16,748 nt of DNA from Lachnospiraceae bacterium UBA3772 (GCA_002371025.1 DFFQ01000097.1:1-16748), one strand, 5' to 3'; shown: positions 1 through 8,352, counted from the stretch's first letter. Notes: generated by a model not told the origin, from the sequence alone. Numbers and translations: made by a program.

Positions 1-662
1 ATCGAACTTTTATCATCAGAAAGAGCGTTTATCTCATTATAGATTTCACCTGCTACATTTGCGAGGAGCACTTTCTTTCCAAGTCCAGTAACAAATCTTA
101 TTACGCCATAACTAAATTTATCTATAGATTCATTTCTTGATTTTAATTCCTTTTCTACAGTCTGATATCTTACTATAGGTCCCGCAATAAGCTGGGGAAA
201 AAGACATACATAGCAGCTTAAATTTATCAGATTATGCTGAGCCTTAACTCTTTTACGATAGACATCAATATTATAAGAAAGTATCTGAAAAGTATAAAAT
301 GATATTCCCAAAGGAAGGGCTATTTTTATCAATTTAAATTCACTTCCTGTTAAGGCATTATAATTTTCTATAAAGAAATTACTGTATTTAAAGAATACAA
401 GGCTTCCTAATTCTATAAATACCCCTGACAAAAACCATACAGTGCTTTTTCTTCCACTGTATTTCTCAGTCATTATACCCGATATGTATCCAACAAAAAT
501 AGTAAGTATAATAACTAAAAGAAATTTATGTTCCCCCCATCCATAAAATACAAGGCTCATCATAAGGAGCCAGATATTCCTGAACTTTTTAGGGATAAGA
601 TAATATCCGGCAATTACCACCGGCAGAAAGCCATATAAAAATGTTATACTTGAAAACAGCAT
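1..662 (-). CDS. MBOAT family O-acyltransferase (AlgI-like), N-terminal part, cut by window edge
   Basis: I translated this on the minus strand from ATG at 662 to the window edge: 220 complete codons with no stop. The start is preceded by AGGGAAG about 8 bases upstream. The protein is strongly hydrophobic from residue 1, with several membrane segments (about 5-22, 30-42, 47-63, 76-91 and 110-130). It carries two AlgI/DltB-type signatures: PLGISFYTFQ at 117-126, followed by DVYRKR, and FPQLIAGPIVRY at 155-166. These proteins move acyl (often acetyl) groups across the membrane onto extracellular polysaccharide or wall polymers. The conserved catalytic His lies further on and is outside the window, so activity cannot be judged. 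It follows the helicase gene by 44 bases with no convincing promoter or terminator between, so the two are probably cotranscribed. The acceptor polymer is unknown. Confidence 0.88.
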   Translation of the reverse strand, partial: MLFSSITFLYGFLPVVIAGYYLIPKKFRNIWLLMMSLVFYGWGEHKFLLVIILTIFVGYISGIMTEKYSGRKSTVWFLSGVFIELGSLVFFKYSNFFIENYNALTGSEFKLIKIALPLGISFYTFQILSYNIDVYRKRVKAQHNLINLSCYVCLFPQLIAGPIVRYQTVEKELKSRNESIDKFSYGVIRFVTGLGKKVLLANVAGEIYNEINALSDDKSS

Positions 663-706
663 CTCAATACTTCCCTACTTAAATATTATTCATTCACTAA
701 TTATTC

Positions 707-2554
707 TCATTCACTTTCAAGTTCTTTAATGAACCTGGATTCATTACAGATCTTACTTCCCATAGTTTTCGGACTATAGATATATAATCTGTCACTACTT
801 CTTGTTAAGGCCACATAAAACATTCTTCTTTCTTCTTCTATTTCTGCCTCGGCCTTTGCTTTTTTATGAGGAATATCTCCCTCAACACAGTTTATTATAT
901 GTACCTCTTTAAATTCAAGTCCTTTAGCGCTATGCATTGTCATTAATCTGACTCCATCTAAAGATTCCTGATACATTTTTTTCTTCTTATTTTCATCCTG
1001 CAGAATTTTCCTATAATTCTCCATATAAGTAAAGAATTCATCAAAATCCCTGGTACCTTCAGCCATTCCCTGAAAATCATCAAGAATATCAAATATCTCT
1101 TCTTTATCCATATTTCTTTTATCACAAAATTCAGCTATATAATCATCATATCCTACAGCTTTTCTAATATAATTAATTGCCCCATATGGATCCAGTTTAC
1201 TTATACGCCTTAGCTGGTTACTTAAGATTCTTATATTAGTTACAAGATAATCTTTATCTTCTGCTTCTGATATAAGATCCCTTAGATCAACATTTTCATA
1301 CTTAAGCATATTTCTACTGATATATCTGACAGGCTTATTCATGAAATTAAGGAATATCTTTCTTCTGTCATCTCCTACTGCAAAAAGTATGTATGAAATA
1401 ATAGGCACCACAGCAAAATGATTGAATATATCCGGCATCATATCTCTAAGTACAAAAGGAATATTAAACTCTCTCAGCTTAAAAATAAGCTTTCTTGGAT
1501 CCTGATTAGTTCTATATAATACAGCAATATCCTTCGGCATAAGACCTTCTTTTAAAGAAAGTCTTATACGGTCAACCACCATATCACACTGAGTTCCATT
1601 ATCCTTTGGTTTTATAAGAGTAACACGTCCACCGTCAGGAATCCCTGACCTTAATCTTTTCTTATATCTTTTTTTATTATTTGAAATAAGATTTCCTGAT
1701 TTATCTGAAATAATCTTAGGACATCTGTAATTAAGAGATAATGTAAGAATCTCTGCCTTCTTAAATTCCTGTCCAAACGAAAGCATTATATCCGGTCTGG
1801 CACCTCTGAATCCATATATGGACTGGTCATCATCCCCTACCGCAAATATATTATCATCTGGATGTACTAATAGTTTTAATATTTCATACTGTATAAGATT
1901 CGTATCCTGAAATTCATCCACCATGATATAAGGATACAGTTTATGAATCTGCTTTAAGATATCTTTTCTTTCTTTAAGAAGGTCATAACACATGGAAGAC
2001 ATATCATTAAAATCAAGTCTTTTTAATTTCTTTTTTTCATCCTGATATTCTCTGTAAAGTCTTTTAAAATCATTGGAAGGCATATCTTTACTGTAATAAT
2101 CCTGAATATCTATCATATCAAAAGATATGATATCCATCTGAAGAATGACACTGTTTAACACTTCATTATTGTCAGCATATTCCGGATTAATACGTCTTAA
2201 GATATTTCTTATCATACTGTATTTTTCCTCTTCAGTGATAACCGCATCATCACTGAATTTATATGCAGTACGAATTATCCAGTAAAAAAAAGAATGAAAT
2301 GTAGCAAACCTCACATTTTCATATTTTCTGCCTGAAATATTAAGAAACCTTTCCTTCATGGATTCTGCCGCAGCCTTTGTAAAAGTTATAACAAGTATAT
2401 TCTCCGGCCTTATATTTCTTTCCTCTATTAAGTTTAATATCCTGTAAGTGATGACCGTGGTCTTTCCTGAACCTGGTGTTCCCAGCACAAGAAGTGGTCC
2501 CTTGCCCCATCTTATGGCTTCTGATTGTTCTTCGTTAAATACCGCCTTCTTCAT
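707..2554 (-). CDS. UvrD/PcrA-like superfamily 1 DNA helicase, short form
   Basis: This 615-residue protein has the full set of SF1A helicase motifs: Q-motif (FNEEQSEAI, 6-14), Walker A GTPGSGKT (25-32), motif Ia (VITFTKAAAESM, 55-66), Walker B/motif II DEFQDTN (213-219), motif III GDDDQSIYGFRGA (240-252), motif IV LNYRCP (274-279), motif V (MTMHSAKGLEF, 538-548) and motif VI (MFYVALTRS, 578-586). It is expected to be an ATP-driven 3'-5' helicase or translocase on single-stranded DNA, acting in repair or in removing stalled complexes. It is roughly 100 residues shorter than typical PcrA/UvrD and stops soon after motif VI, so the usual C-terminal RNA-polymerase-binding tail seems absent. It is therefore more likely an accessory paralog than the housekeeping pcrA. 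ATG at 2554 is preceded by AAAAGGGG, 5 bases away. A terminator-like hairpin separates it from the upstream SEC-C gene. Confidence 0.93.
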   Translation of the reverse strand: MKKAVFNEEQSEAIRWGKGPLLVLGTPGSGKTTVITYRILNLIEERNIRPENILVITFTKAAAESMKERFLNISGRKYENVRFATFHSFFYWIIRTAYKFSDDAVITEEEKYSMIRNILRRINPEYADNNEVLNSVILQMDIISFDMIDIQDYYSKDMPSNDFKRLYREYQDEKKKLKRLDFNDMSSMCYDLLKERKDILKQIHKLYPYIMVDEFQDTNLIQYEILKLLVHPDDNIFAVGDDDQSIYGFRGARPDIMLSFGQEFKKAEILTLSLNYRCPKIISDKSGNLISNNKKRYKKRLRSGIPDGGRVTLIKPKDNGTQCDMVVDRIRLSLKEGLMPKDIAVLYRTNQDPRKLIFKLREFNIPFVLRDMMPDIFNHFAVVPIISYILFAVGDDRRKIFLNFMNKPVRYISRNMLKYENVDLRDLISEAEDKDYLVTNIRILSNQLRRISKLDPYGAINYIRKAVGYDDYIAEFCDKRNMDKEEIFDILDDFQGMAEGTRDFDEFFTYMENYRKILQDENKKKKMYQESLDGVRLMTMHSAKGLEFKEVHIINCVEGDIPHKKAKAEAEIEEERRMFYVALTRSSDRLYIYSPKTMGSKICNESRFIKELESE

Positions 2555-2580
2555 TTATCCCCTTTTAAGATTATTAATTA

Positions 2581-2615
2581 AAGCTAAAAGGAGTATAGCA
2601 ATCAAACTATACTCC
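2581..2615 (-). terminator. Rho-independent terminator after the SEC-C gene
   Basis: A perfect 9-bp inverted repeat (GGAGTATAG, 2590-2598, with CTATACTCC, 2607-2615) encloses an 8-base loop. Read on the minus strand it is followed by TTTTAGCTTT, a moderate U-run. It lies 34 bases downstream of the SEC-C stop codon and 36 bases upstream of the helicase start. Confidence 0.75.
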
Positions 2616-2648
2616 CTCTATATCTCATATTAAAATGTCTATAATTAA

Positions 2649-3155
2649 TTAAGCATTCTTTCCGCAGCACTGCTTATATTTCTTACCAGAACCGCAAGGA
2701 CATGGATCATTTCTTCCGATCTTCTTTTCCTTAACAACAGTGTGTGACTTCTTCTCTTTAAGATAAAGGTCTTTTCTTTTTTCAACTGAGAAGATGTTAT
2801 CCCACTGTGGAAGCTCATATAACCAGTCAGCTTTGCACTGTACCATGTTCATATAAAGCTTCTCTGGATCAATATCAAGGCTTACTTCTGAATCCTCTGT
2901 GATATTATCAAGATCGTTTGAAGTCTTTAAGCTGTCATCAATGCCATCAAGGAAACCTGTCATTGTTTCGATATCTGTTCCGTACTTCTCTGCAAGATCC
3001 TTAACAGTGCCTTTTTCAACAACTGTTACATCAGAAAGAAGCTTCTCATAAATTCCTTTTTCAACAAGGAAATATTTCTGCCAGAACATCTGACCTTCTT
3101 TAGTTCTATCATCTAAATTATAAGCGTGCTCACGCCAATCTTTTAAAAGTCCCAT
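2649..3155 (-). CDS. SEC-C zinc-motif protein
   Basis: This is a 168-residue cytoplasmic protein. The C-terminus (residues 147-166) is a canonical SEC-C motif, [18 protein letters not shown], with the four expected zinc ligands C152, C154, C163 and C164. In SecA this motif binds zinc and contacts SecB, but it is also found alone on many small proteins of unknown role. The first 120 residues are acidic and probably helical (for example [10 protein letters not shown] and [11 protein letters not shown]), and I recognise no enzyme motif there. A nearly consensus promoter (3196-3224) and an AGGAG ribosome site 8 bases before ATG 3155 support an independently transcribed gene, closed by the hairpin at 2581-2615. 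The function cannot be given beyond zinc binding and possible contact with the translocase or ribosome. Confidence 0.9.
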   Translation of the reverse strand: MGLLKDWREHAYNLDDRTKEGQMFWQKYFLVEKGIYEKLLSDVTVVEKGTVKDLAEKYGTDIETMTGFLDGIDDSLKTSNDLDNITEDSEVSLDIDPEKLYMNMVQCKADWLYELPQWDNIFSVEKRKDLYLKEKKSHTVVKEKKIGRNDPCPCGSGKKYKQCCGKNA

Positions 3156-3195
3156 CGAATTTCTCCTAAATTAAGTAATTTATTTTTCCTCGTGA

Positions 3196-3224
3196 ATTAT
3201 ATCAAATAAAAAGTTCACTTTCAA
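3196..3224 (-). promoter_or_regulatory. Sigma-A promoter of the SEC-C gene
   Basis: On the minus strand there is a -35 box TTGAAA (3224-3219), a 17-base spacer and a perfect -10 box TATAAT (3201-3196). It lies about 40 bases upstream of the SEC-C start codon, and the ribosome site AGGAG follows. No clear terminator separates it from the permease gene, so readthrough from the export operon is also possible. Confidence 0.85.
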
Positions 3225-3242
3225 TATCATTTTACTATAAGA

Positions 3243-4517
3243 TTACTCATATCTTAAAGCTTCAATAGGATCAAGTTTTGATGCCTTAATTGAAGGAATA
3301 AGACCAAAAATGATACCTATAACCATTGAAAATGCAACTGATACAATTATTGCTGGAACAGAGATAGCAACAGGTACAGACGCAAGATGAGATATGAAAT
3401 ATGAAAGTCCGATTCCACAAAGGACCCCTAACAATCCACCAAGACTTGTAAGAACCGCTGCCTCTGTAAGGAACTGGCTTAATATAACTTTTCTTCTTGC
3501 TCCAAGTGCTTTCTTAAGACCGATCTCTCTTGTTCTCTCAGTTACTGATACAAGCATAATATTCATAACGCCTATACCACCAACCAAAAGAGAGATGCCT
3601 GCGATCCAGATAAGCTGACGGCTTGTTGCACTTGAAAGATTCTGAAGCTCTTTAGCTTTCTCAAGAGTATCCTCACTCTTAAATGTTACTCTTGAATTCT
3701 TATCATCCTGTTCTGTCTGAGGAATAAGTGCATTAAGATAATCTGCAGCATTCTTCCCTGCCTTTGTCATATCCTCTGTAGACTTGGCTTTTACTACAAG
3801 CTGAAATGGCTCATCAAAGGAATATACTTCCTGCCATGAAGTGTATGGAATAAGCATCATACCTGAATTTTCATCGCCAAAATATGTCTCCCACTCACTT
3901 AACGAAGTAAGATTTATCTTGAACTCTTCTTCCATTTTACTTGTAACGCCAACTACAGTAAAAGGAATACCTTTTAATTCAATAACCTTTCCAATCGGAT
4001 CTTCTCCATCAAATATATTATCAACTGCTATATCATCTAAAATGGCTACATTTCTTATCTTGGTAAAATCTTCTTTTACAAAACTTCTTCCAGCCTTTAT
4101 CTGATAGCCGTTAATATTTAAATAATCGGCATCTGATCCTATGATACCCATCTGGATATCACTCTTATTCTTAAAGACAATTCCATTATATTCATTTGCT
4201 TTATAATATCTTACAGCATCCTCGATACCTGGAAGCTCTTTAATATCAGCTAGCATCTTCTCTGAGATAATTGGAACCTTTGACATATCCTGTCCATCAT
4301 CCGGAAGTACATTCATTCCACCCATCTGAGTATTGATATTAACAACATTTGTTCCTGATCCCACAAGACTATTCTTAATCTGATCATTTGTTCCTTTAAT
4401 AGTAGAAACAATAGCAATAATTGATGCAATACCAATGATAATACCAAGCATTGTAAGGAAAGAACGCATCTTATGTCCGATAATTCCCTGAAATGAAAGT
4501 CTAATATTCTCGATCAT
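3243..4517 (-). CDS. MacB-type ABC transporter permease (FtsX fold)
   Basis: This 424-residue permease has MacB/FtsX topology: one membrane segment near the N-terminus (about 20-40), an extracytoplasmic MacB_PCD-like domain (about 45-295), then three membrane segments (about 303-325, 353-377 and 386-408). Two family signatures flank these: SVTERTREIGLKKALGARR (324-342) and IKASKLDPIEALRYE (410-424). Such permeases couple ATP hydrolysis to movement of the outer domain ('mechanotransmission') to extrude peptides, lipids or antibiotics, usually with an adaptor protein. It is the last gene of the export operon, 12 bases after adaptor 2, with GGGAGG 7 bases before the ATG at 4517. The substrate cannot be read from the sequence. 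Length and motifs look intact. Confidence 0.94.
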   Translation of the reverse strand: MIENIRLSFQGIIGHKMRSFLTMLGIIIGIASIIAIVSTIKGTNDQIKNSLVGSGTNVVNINTQMGGMNVLPDDGQDMSKVPIISEKMLADIKELPGIEDAVRYYKANEYNGIVFKNKSDIQMGIIGSDADYLNINGYQIKAGRSFVKEDFTKIRNVAILDDIAVDNIFDGEDPIGKVIELKGIPFTVVGVTSKMEEEFKINLTSLSEWETYFGDENSGMMLIPYTSWQEVYSFDEPFQLVVKAKSTEDMTKAGKNAADYLNALIPQTEQDDKNSRVTFKSEDTLEKAKELQNLSSATSRQLIWIAGISLLVGGIGVMNIMLVSVTERTREIGLKKALGARRKVILSQFLTEAAVLTSLGGLLGVLCGIGLSYFISHLASVPVAISVPAIIVSVAFSMVIGIIFGLIPSIKASKLDPIEALRYE

Positions 4518-4529
4518 CCTACTTCCTCC

Positions 4530-6098
4530 CTACTTATAAATCTCATCTAAATTTTCAGATAAAACACATTTCTTACCTTCTACTGCATCCTTAAGATATG
4601 GGAATGCTATCTCATCCTCCATTGAAAGGCCTGACTTTATCTCTATGCAATAGCCCCAGTATGTTTTTCCAGTCTTAACATACCTCTTCTTTAAATAACC
4701 ATTTTCATTTACCATTACATATGAATTACCATTTTCTTTCTTTACAAATGGTAATAAAAGGCAAATACCATCACCATCCATATTCTTTGAAGAAGTATCT
4801 AATGTTGCCTCTATCCACTGACCAGGATATATATTATCTTCAGCTGCTGCATTAATTGATACAGTTACCGGATAATAAGAAACATCTCCACCTTGATAAT
4901 AATTATCAACAGGAGAAAGACCTATATCTATTACCTTTCCTTCATAGTTCATACCATTATCGTAATTCATGATACTGACACTATCACCAATCTTAATATT
5001 CACAAGATTCCATTCATCTACATTTAAGATTGCCTGATAACCTGTTGTTCCACTAACGGTGATCACTGGTTTTCCGTCAGCTATATTTTCATCAGATAAG
5101 TCCACCTTTGTTATAGTACCATCCATAGTAGCTACTACAGTGCCCTTATCAACCTTAGTCTCCGCCTGTTTAACTAATATTTCCTGCTTTCTTATGGCAA
5201 GCTTTTTAGATTCAATGGCACTTTCTTTTTCCTTTATTGCCTCGGCTAACTGAGACTTTGTATAGGTTTTTTTGCCCTCTTTATTCTTATACTCTTCTTC
5301 AACCGCTTTTGTTGCTTCTTCAACTTCAGTCTGAGCTGCATTAAATGCATCCTCAGCTGTTTTATGATCCGCATCATACTTTTCTTTTAATGCTTTATAA
5401 TTATCTTCTGCTGTCTTTATATCAGTATCTATATTATCCTTTAAGGCTGATCTATACTGAAGAACCGCCTGATAACTAGCTTCATCCTGATAATCTTCCT
5501 GCTTAGGAACATTTTCATCACTAAGATAATTATCACTAAAATCCTTTAAAGTTCCGGCTTTGATATAATCTTCACCTTCATCCGGATTCGTAGCTTCAAC
5601 ATCTGAAAGCTTTGCAGATGCTGCATCAAAAGCATTCTCAGCTTTTTCAAGTCTTTCCTCAGCAGGAGACTTATAATCAGCTGCATTATCAGCTATAGGA
5701 GTTACATTATATAACTCATCTAATTCATCTTTTAAAACAATAAGATCTGTATTATATTCTTCAAGAGTTGCCTTATCTGACTCAAGATCCAGTTCCTGCT
5801 TTGTCATATCAAGAAGCATTAACTTATCTCCAGCCTTTACAGCATCTCCTTCTGATGCATAAACTTCTTTAACTATCTGTTCCTTTTCAATATATACATT
5901 CTGGCTTGAACTAACAGTTATATTTCCATTAATTGAATGAGAATCATACCCCATACCGCCTGAATTGATCATAGCAACAGAATATACTTTGATAGGATTA
6001 GCATTTTTCTGATGTCTTCTGTAAAGGAAAGTTCCTCCAGAAAGCAGTCCTATCACAAGTGCTACAACAAGGATTGTAATTATCAACTTCTTTTTCAT
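4530..6098 (-). CDS. HlyD/MacA-like membrane-fusion adaptor with long coiled coil (adaptor 2)
   Basis: This is a 522-residue adaptor. Residues 5-25 form one N-terminal membrane anchor. The two halves of a biotinyl-lipoyl-like domain are at about 70-97 (VKEVYASEGDAVKAGDKLML) and 319-349 (TVVATMDGTITKVD). Between them is an unusually long insertion of about 220 residues, rich in Glu, Lys and Ala with heptad character (about 100-130 and 215-315). It is interrupted at about 130-210 by a non-heptad Asp/Tyr-rich stretch. Beta-barrel and membrane-proximal domains follow (350-522). In Gram-positive MacAB-like systems the adaptor sits outside the membrane and funnels or presents substrate to the permease. 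The start is certain: ATG overlaps the ATPase stop (ATGA), with the strong site GGAGGTGATC in front. It pairs with the ATPase and permease; a second, different adaptor starts the operon. Confidence 0.92.
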   Translation of the reverse strand: MKKKLIITILVVALVIGLLSGGTFLYRRHQKNANPIKVYSVAMINSGGMGYDSHSINGNITVSSSQNVYIEKEQIVKEVYASEGDAVKAGDKLMLLDMTKQELDLESDKATLEEYNTDLIVLKDELDELYNVTPIADNAADYKSPAEERLEKAENAFDAASAKLSDVEATNPDEGEDYIKAGTLKDFSDNYLSDENVPKQEDYQDEASYQAVLQYRSALKDNIDTDIKTAEDNYKALKEKYDADHKTAEDAFNAAQTEVEEATKAVEEEYKNKEGKKTYTKSQLAEAIKEKESAIESKKLAIRKQEILVKQAETKVDKGTVVATMDGTITKVDLSDENIADGKPVITVSGTTGYQAILNVDEWNLVNIKIGDSVSIMNYDNGMNYEGKVIDIGLSPVDNYYQGGDVSYYPVTVSINAAAEDNIYPGQWIEATLDTSSKNMDGDGICLLLPFVKKENGNSYVMVNENGYLKKRYVKTGKTYWGYCIEIKSGLSMEDEIAFPYLKDAVEGKKCVLSENLDEIYK

Positions 6099-6787
6099 TT
6101 GATCACCTCCTCGTTTTTCTCATCGCTTGTTATCATGCCGTCAAATATTCTGATGATTCTATCAGCATGCTTTGCAATTTCTTCTGAATGAGTGATCATT
6201 ACAACAGTCTTTCCTTCATCATGAAGCTCTCTAAAAAGTTCCATAACCTGAAGTCCGGACTTTGAATCCAAGGCTCCCGTTGGTTCGTCTGCAAGAAGGA
6301 TCTTAGGTGAATTTACCATAGCTCTTGCAATAGCAACTCTCTGCTTCTGACCACCTGATAACTGATTTGGCTTAAAGTCCATACGTTCTTCAAGTCCTAC
6401 ACGCCTTAAGGCTTCTTCACAAAGAGGTTTTCTTTTACTTCTTGGAACACCTGCATATTGAAGCGGAAGTTCCACATTAGATATAGCTGATTGTCTTGAA
6501 AGAAGATTAAAGTTCTGGAATACAAATCCGATATACTTATTTCTTACCATAGAAAGTTTTCTATCGCTCATAAAGCTGATATCTTCACCGTCCAGTAAAA
6601 AGCTTCCCTGAGATGGTCTGTCAAGACAGCCTATAATATTCATCATTGTTGACTTACCTGATCCTGAAGGTCCCATTATGGCAACATACTCGCCTTCATC
6701 AATATCAAGATTGATATCTTTAAGAACAGGAATTTCCATATTACCCTGAAGATAATTCTTATAAATATTCTTAAGCGAAAGCAACAT
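6095..6787 (-). CDS. MacB/LolD-type ABC transporter ATPase
   Basis: With the start chosen at ATG 6787 the protein has 230 residues. It shows Walker A GPSGSGKST (39-47), Q-loop Gln 91 (FVFQNFNLL), signature LSGGQKQR (143-150), Walker B ILLADEPTGALD (163-174, catalytic Glu 168) and the H-loop His 200 (VMITHSEE). This is the LolD/MacB export subgroup. The frame is open to 6820, but that would overlap adaptor 1. The start at 6787 sits one base after the adaptor 1 stop codon and has AAGGTGAG just before it, so it is preferred. Its own stop overlaps the adaptor 2 start by ATGA, indicating translational coupling. It energises the permease encoded at 3243-4517. Confidence 0.95.
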   Translation of the reverse strand: MLLSLKNIYKNYLQGNMEIPVLKDINLDIDEGEYVAIMGPSGSGKSTMMNIIGCLDRPSQGSFLLDGEDISFMSDRKLSMVRNKYIGFVFQNFNLLSRQSAISNVELPLQYAGVPRSKRKPLCEEALRRVGLEERMDFKPNQLSGGQKQRVAIARAMVNSPKILLADEPTGALDSKSGLQVMELFRELHDEGKTVVMITHSEEIAKHADRIIRIFDGMITSDEKNEEVIK

Positions 6788-6788
6788 A

Positions 6789-8234
6789 TTACTCACCTTC
6801 ACTTTCATTTTTTTCTGCATCAGAGTTAGAAGCAGGAACTAATTCGCCTTTTTCGTTATACTCTACTTTATTACCATCTGAATCAAAAATATTTCCTTCA
6901 TCATCAAAAGTAAAAGTATTACCATTTTCATCAGTGAATGTATTATCTCCCATACCGCCTTGTCCCATGCCATCATTCATTGAGCTTTTATCTACATAAC
7001 TCTCATCGAAATTAGTAGTTGTATTCATGCCTTCTTCAATGAAGTTTTCAGGGAAAGCGATATAGTCATCCTTGGTAAGACCATCTTTAACAACATATAA
7101 TCCAGAATTTTCCTTATAATCACCTAATGTGACAGGAGTCTTTCTTATCTTACCCTTATCATCTCTCTTCCAAACTAAAGCACGATCCTTTGCATCCTTT
7201 TCAATCTCACCATTTTCATCTCTAATAAGATAATATTCCGGAATAAATACTTCATTTTCATTAATGTCAGTCTGACCCATATCATATTCGATGTAAAGAT
7301 GCTGACCAAGCATTAAATCTGTTGCATCTTCTAATTCTACATAGAAACTGTATTTTGAAGATGATTCTCCTGAAGACTCATAACCATAATATCCAAAACT
7401 ATTATCATTGCTAGTTTCCGGCTCTCTGTTGATCTTTGAGATCTTTCCTCTCCAGATTTTTGTCTCATCAACTCTTGATCTAACAATCACTGGAGTCTCT
7501 TCAGAAAGTCTTACAATATCTTCTTCTGTTGCTGTACCTTTTATTCTATAAGCACCAGTTGCCATAATAGTAATAAAACCACTATCTTCATTTGATCCAT
7601 AACGGCCACCGTAATAATCATCCATATTACCTGAATCAGTGTTATTAATCTTCTTAACTACACCGGCCATTGGAGAAAGAACTGCAGCATTCTTTGAAGA
7701 AGCCTCAAGTCTTTCATACTCAAGTTTCTTTACTGAATAATCATATTCATTTCTCTTAATTTCTACAGTCTGTGTGTTAATCTGACTGGTATATGAAAGT
7801 TTCTCATTACCAGAAGCAGAATCCCTCATTTTCTTAAGATCCTCTAAAGTATCATAACCTGCATCAATCTGATTCTTAAGATTATCAAGATCAAGCTGCT
7901 TTGACTCAAGATCAAGCTGTATCTGTTCAGTATCATAAGAAAACAGTGGTGTACCAACCTCAACCATATCTCCTTCTTTAACAAGGATTTCCTTTACAGT
8001 CTTATCCTGATCTTTTTCAACAGATTTAGTTTCCTGAGGTTCCACAACGCCCATGAATTTCGTATCCAACTGACCAGATACACCTGTTATCTTGTCAAGT
8101 TTATTAACAAAAACCAGCTTATCACTCTTGCTATCAGAATTTTTGTTATTGATGATTATCCATGTGATTACTGCCCCAAGCAGAAAAATTGTGGCAATGA
8201 TAATTCCAATTAGTGTCCCCTTATTTTTTTTCAT
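6789..8234 (-). CDS. HlyD/MacA-like membrane-fusion adaptor with acidic C-terminal tail (adaptor 1)
   Basis: From ATG 8234 the protein has 481 residues. This start has GGGAGG 5 bases upstream; an in-frame TTG at 8258 lacks such a site. There is a Lys-rich start, then one membrane anchor (about 7-28). A biotinyl-lipoyl half follows (VKEILVKEGDMVEVGTPLFSYD, about 80-101), then a coiled coil of about 80 residues with a duplicated heptad (LDLESKQ then LDLDNLK; the DNA repeat is at 7885-7898 and 7906-7919). The second lipoyl half is at about 184-225 (LSPMAGVVKKI) with a Tyr/Gly-rich insert. Barrel domains run to about 405. The C-terminal 70 residues are Gly-, Asn- and Asp-rich with short G-N-x-x-x beta-like repeats. 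It is the first gene of the export operon. Anchor and domain order fit a MacA-like extracytoplasmic adaptor; the tail has no assignment. Confidence 0.92.
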   Translation of the reverse strand: MKKNKGTLIGIIIATIFLLGAVITWIIINNKNSDSKSDKLVFVNKLDKITGVSGQLDTKFMGVVEPQETKSVEKDQDKTVKEILVKEGDMVEVGTPLFSYDTEQIQLDLESKQLDLDNLKNQIDAGYDTLEDLKKMRDSASGNEKLSYTSQINTQTVEIKRNEYDYSVKKLEYERLEASSKNAAVLSPMAGVVKKINNTDSGNMDDYYGGRYGSNEDSGFITIMATGAYRIKGTATEEDIVRLSEETPVIVRSRVDETKIWRGKISKINREPETSNDNSFGYYGYESSGESSSKYSFYVELEDATDLMLGQHLYIEYDMGQTDINENEVFIPEYYLIRDENGEIEKDAKDRALVWKRDDKGKIRKTPVTLGDYKENSGLYVVKDGLTKDDYIAFPENFIEEGMNTTTNFDESYVDKSSMNDGMGQGGMGDNTFTDENGNTFTFDDEGNIFDSDGNKVEYNEKGELVPASNSDAEKNESEGE

Positions 8235-8255
8235 GTCTTCCTCCCTGACTTCGTG

Positions 8256-8287
8256 CAAAATTTAAGGACTGGAAACTCCAGTCCTTA
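8256..8287 (-). terminator. Strong stem-loop after rarA, also in the leader of the export operon
   Basis: An 11-bp perfect stem (TAAGGACTGGA, 8263-8273, with TCCAGTCCTTA, 8277-8287) encloses a 3-base loop. On the minus strand it is followed by AATTTTGC, a weak U-run. It sits 66 bases after the rarA stop and can end that operon. A promoter for the export operon lies between rarA and this hairpin, so the same element would also be near the 5' end of the export mRNA. Confidence 0.65.
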
Positions 8288-8303
8288 TTTAATTACATTT
8301 CAT

Positions 8304-8332
8304 ACTATAAAATCTGTTTGTATAAAATGCAA
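8304..8332 (-). promoter_or_regulatory. Sigma-A promoter of the export operon
   Basis: On the minus strand: -35 TTGCAT (8332-8327), a 17-base spacer, -10 TATAGT (8309-8304). The predicted start is near 8297, giving a leader of about 63 bases that contains the 8263-8287 stem-loop before the adaptor 1 ribosome site. Confidence 0.6.
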
Positions 8333-8352
8333 ATTAATATTTAATTAATTTT

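Noticed and set aside
663..706. Possible promoter between helicase and MBOAT gene (TTGAAA and TAATAT)
   Set aside because: The boxes are 26 bases apart, outside the usable range; cotranscription is the simpler view.
2111..2132. Perfect 9-bp inverted repeat (TATCATATC, 4-base loop) inside the helicase gene
   Set aside because: Entirely AT-rich and explained by codons for a Ile/Asp/Met run; no U-run, no start site nearby. Likely chance.
3194..3218. Inverted repeat GTGAA/TTCAC flanking the SEC-C promoter spacer
   Set aside because: Only 5 bp with a 15-base loop, and it overlaps promoter boxes; too weak to call an operator or terminator.
6788..6820. Upstream start for the ATPase at 6820
   Set aside because: It would overlap the end of adaptor 1 and lacks a proper ribosome site; AAGGTGAG precedes ATG 6787, which also fits the family N-terminus.
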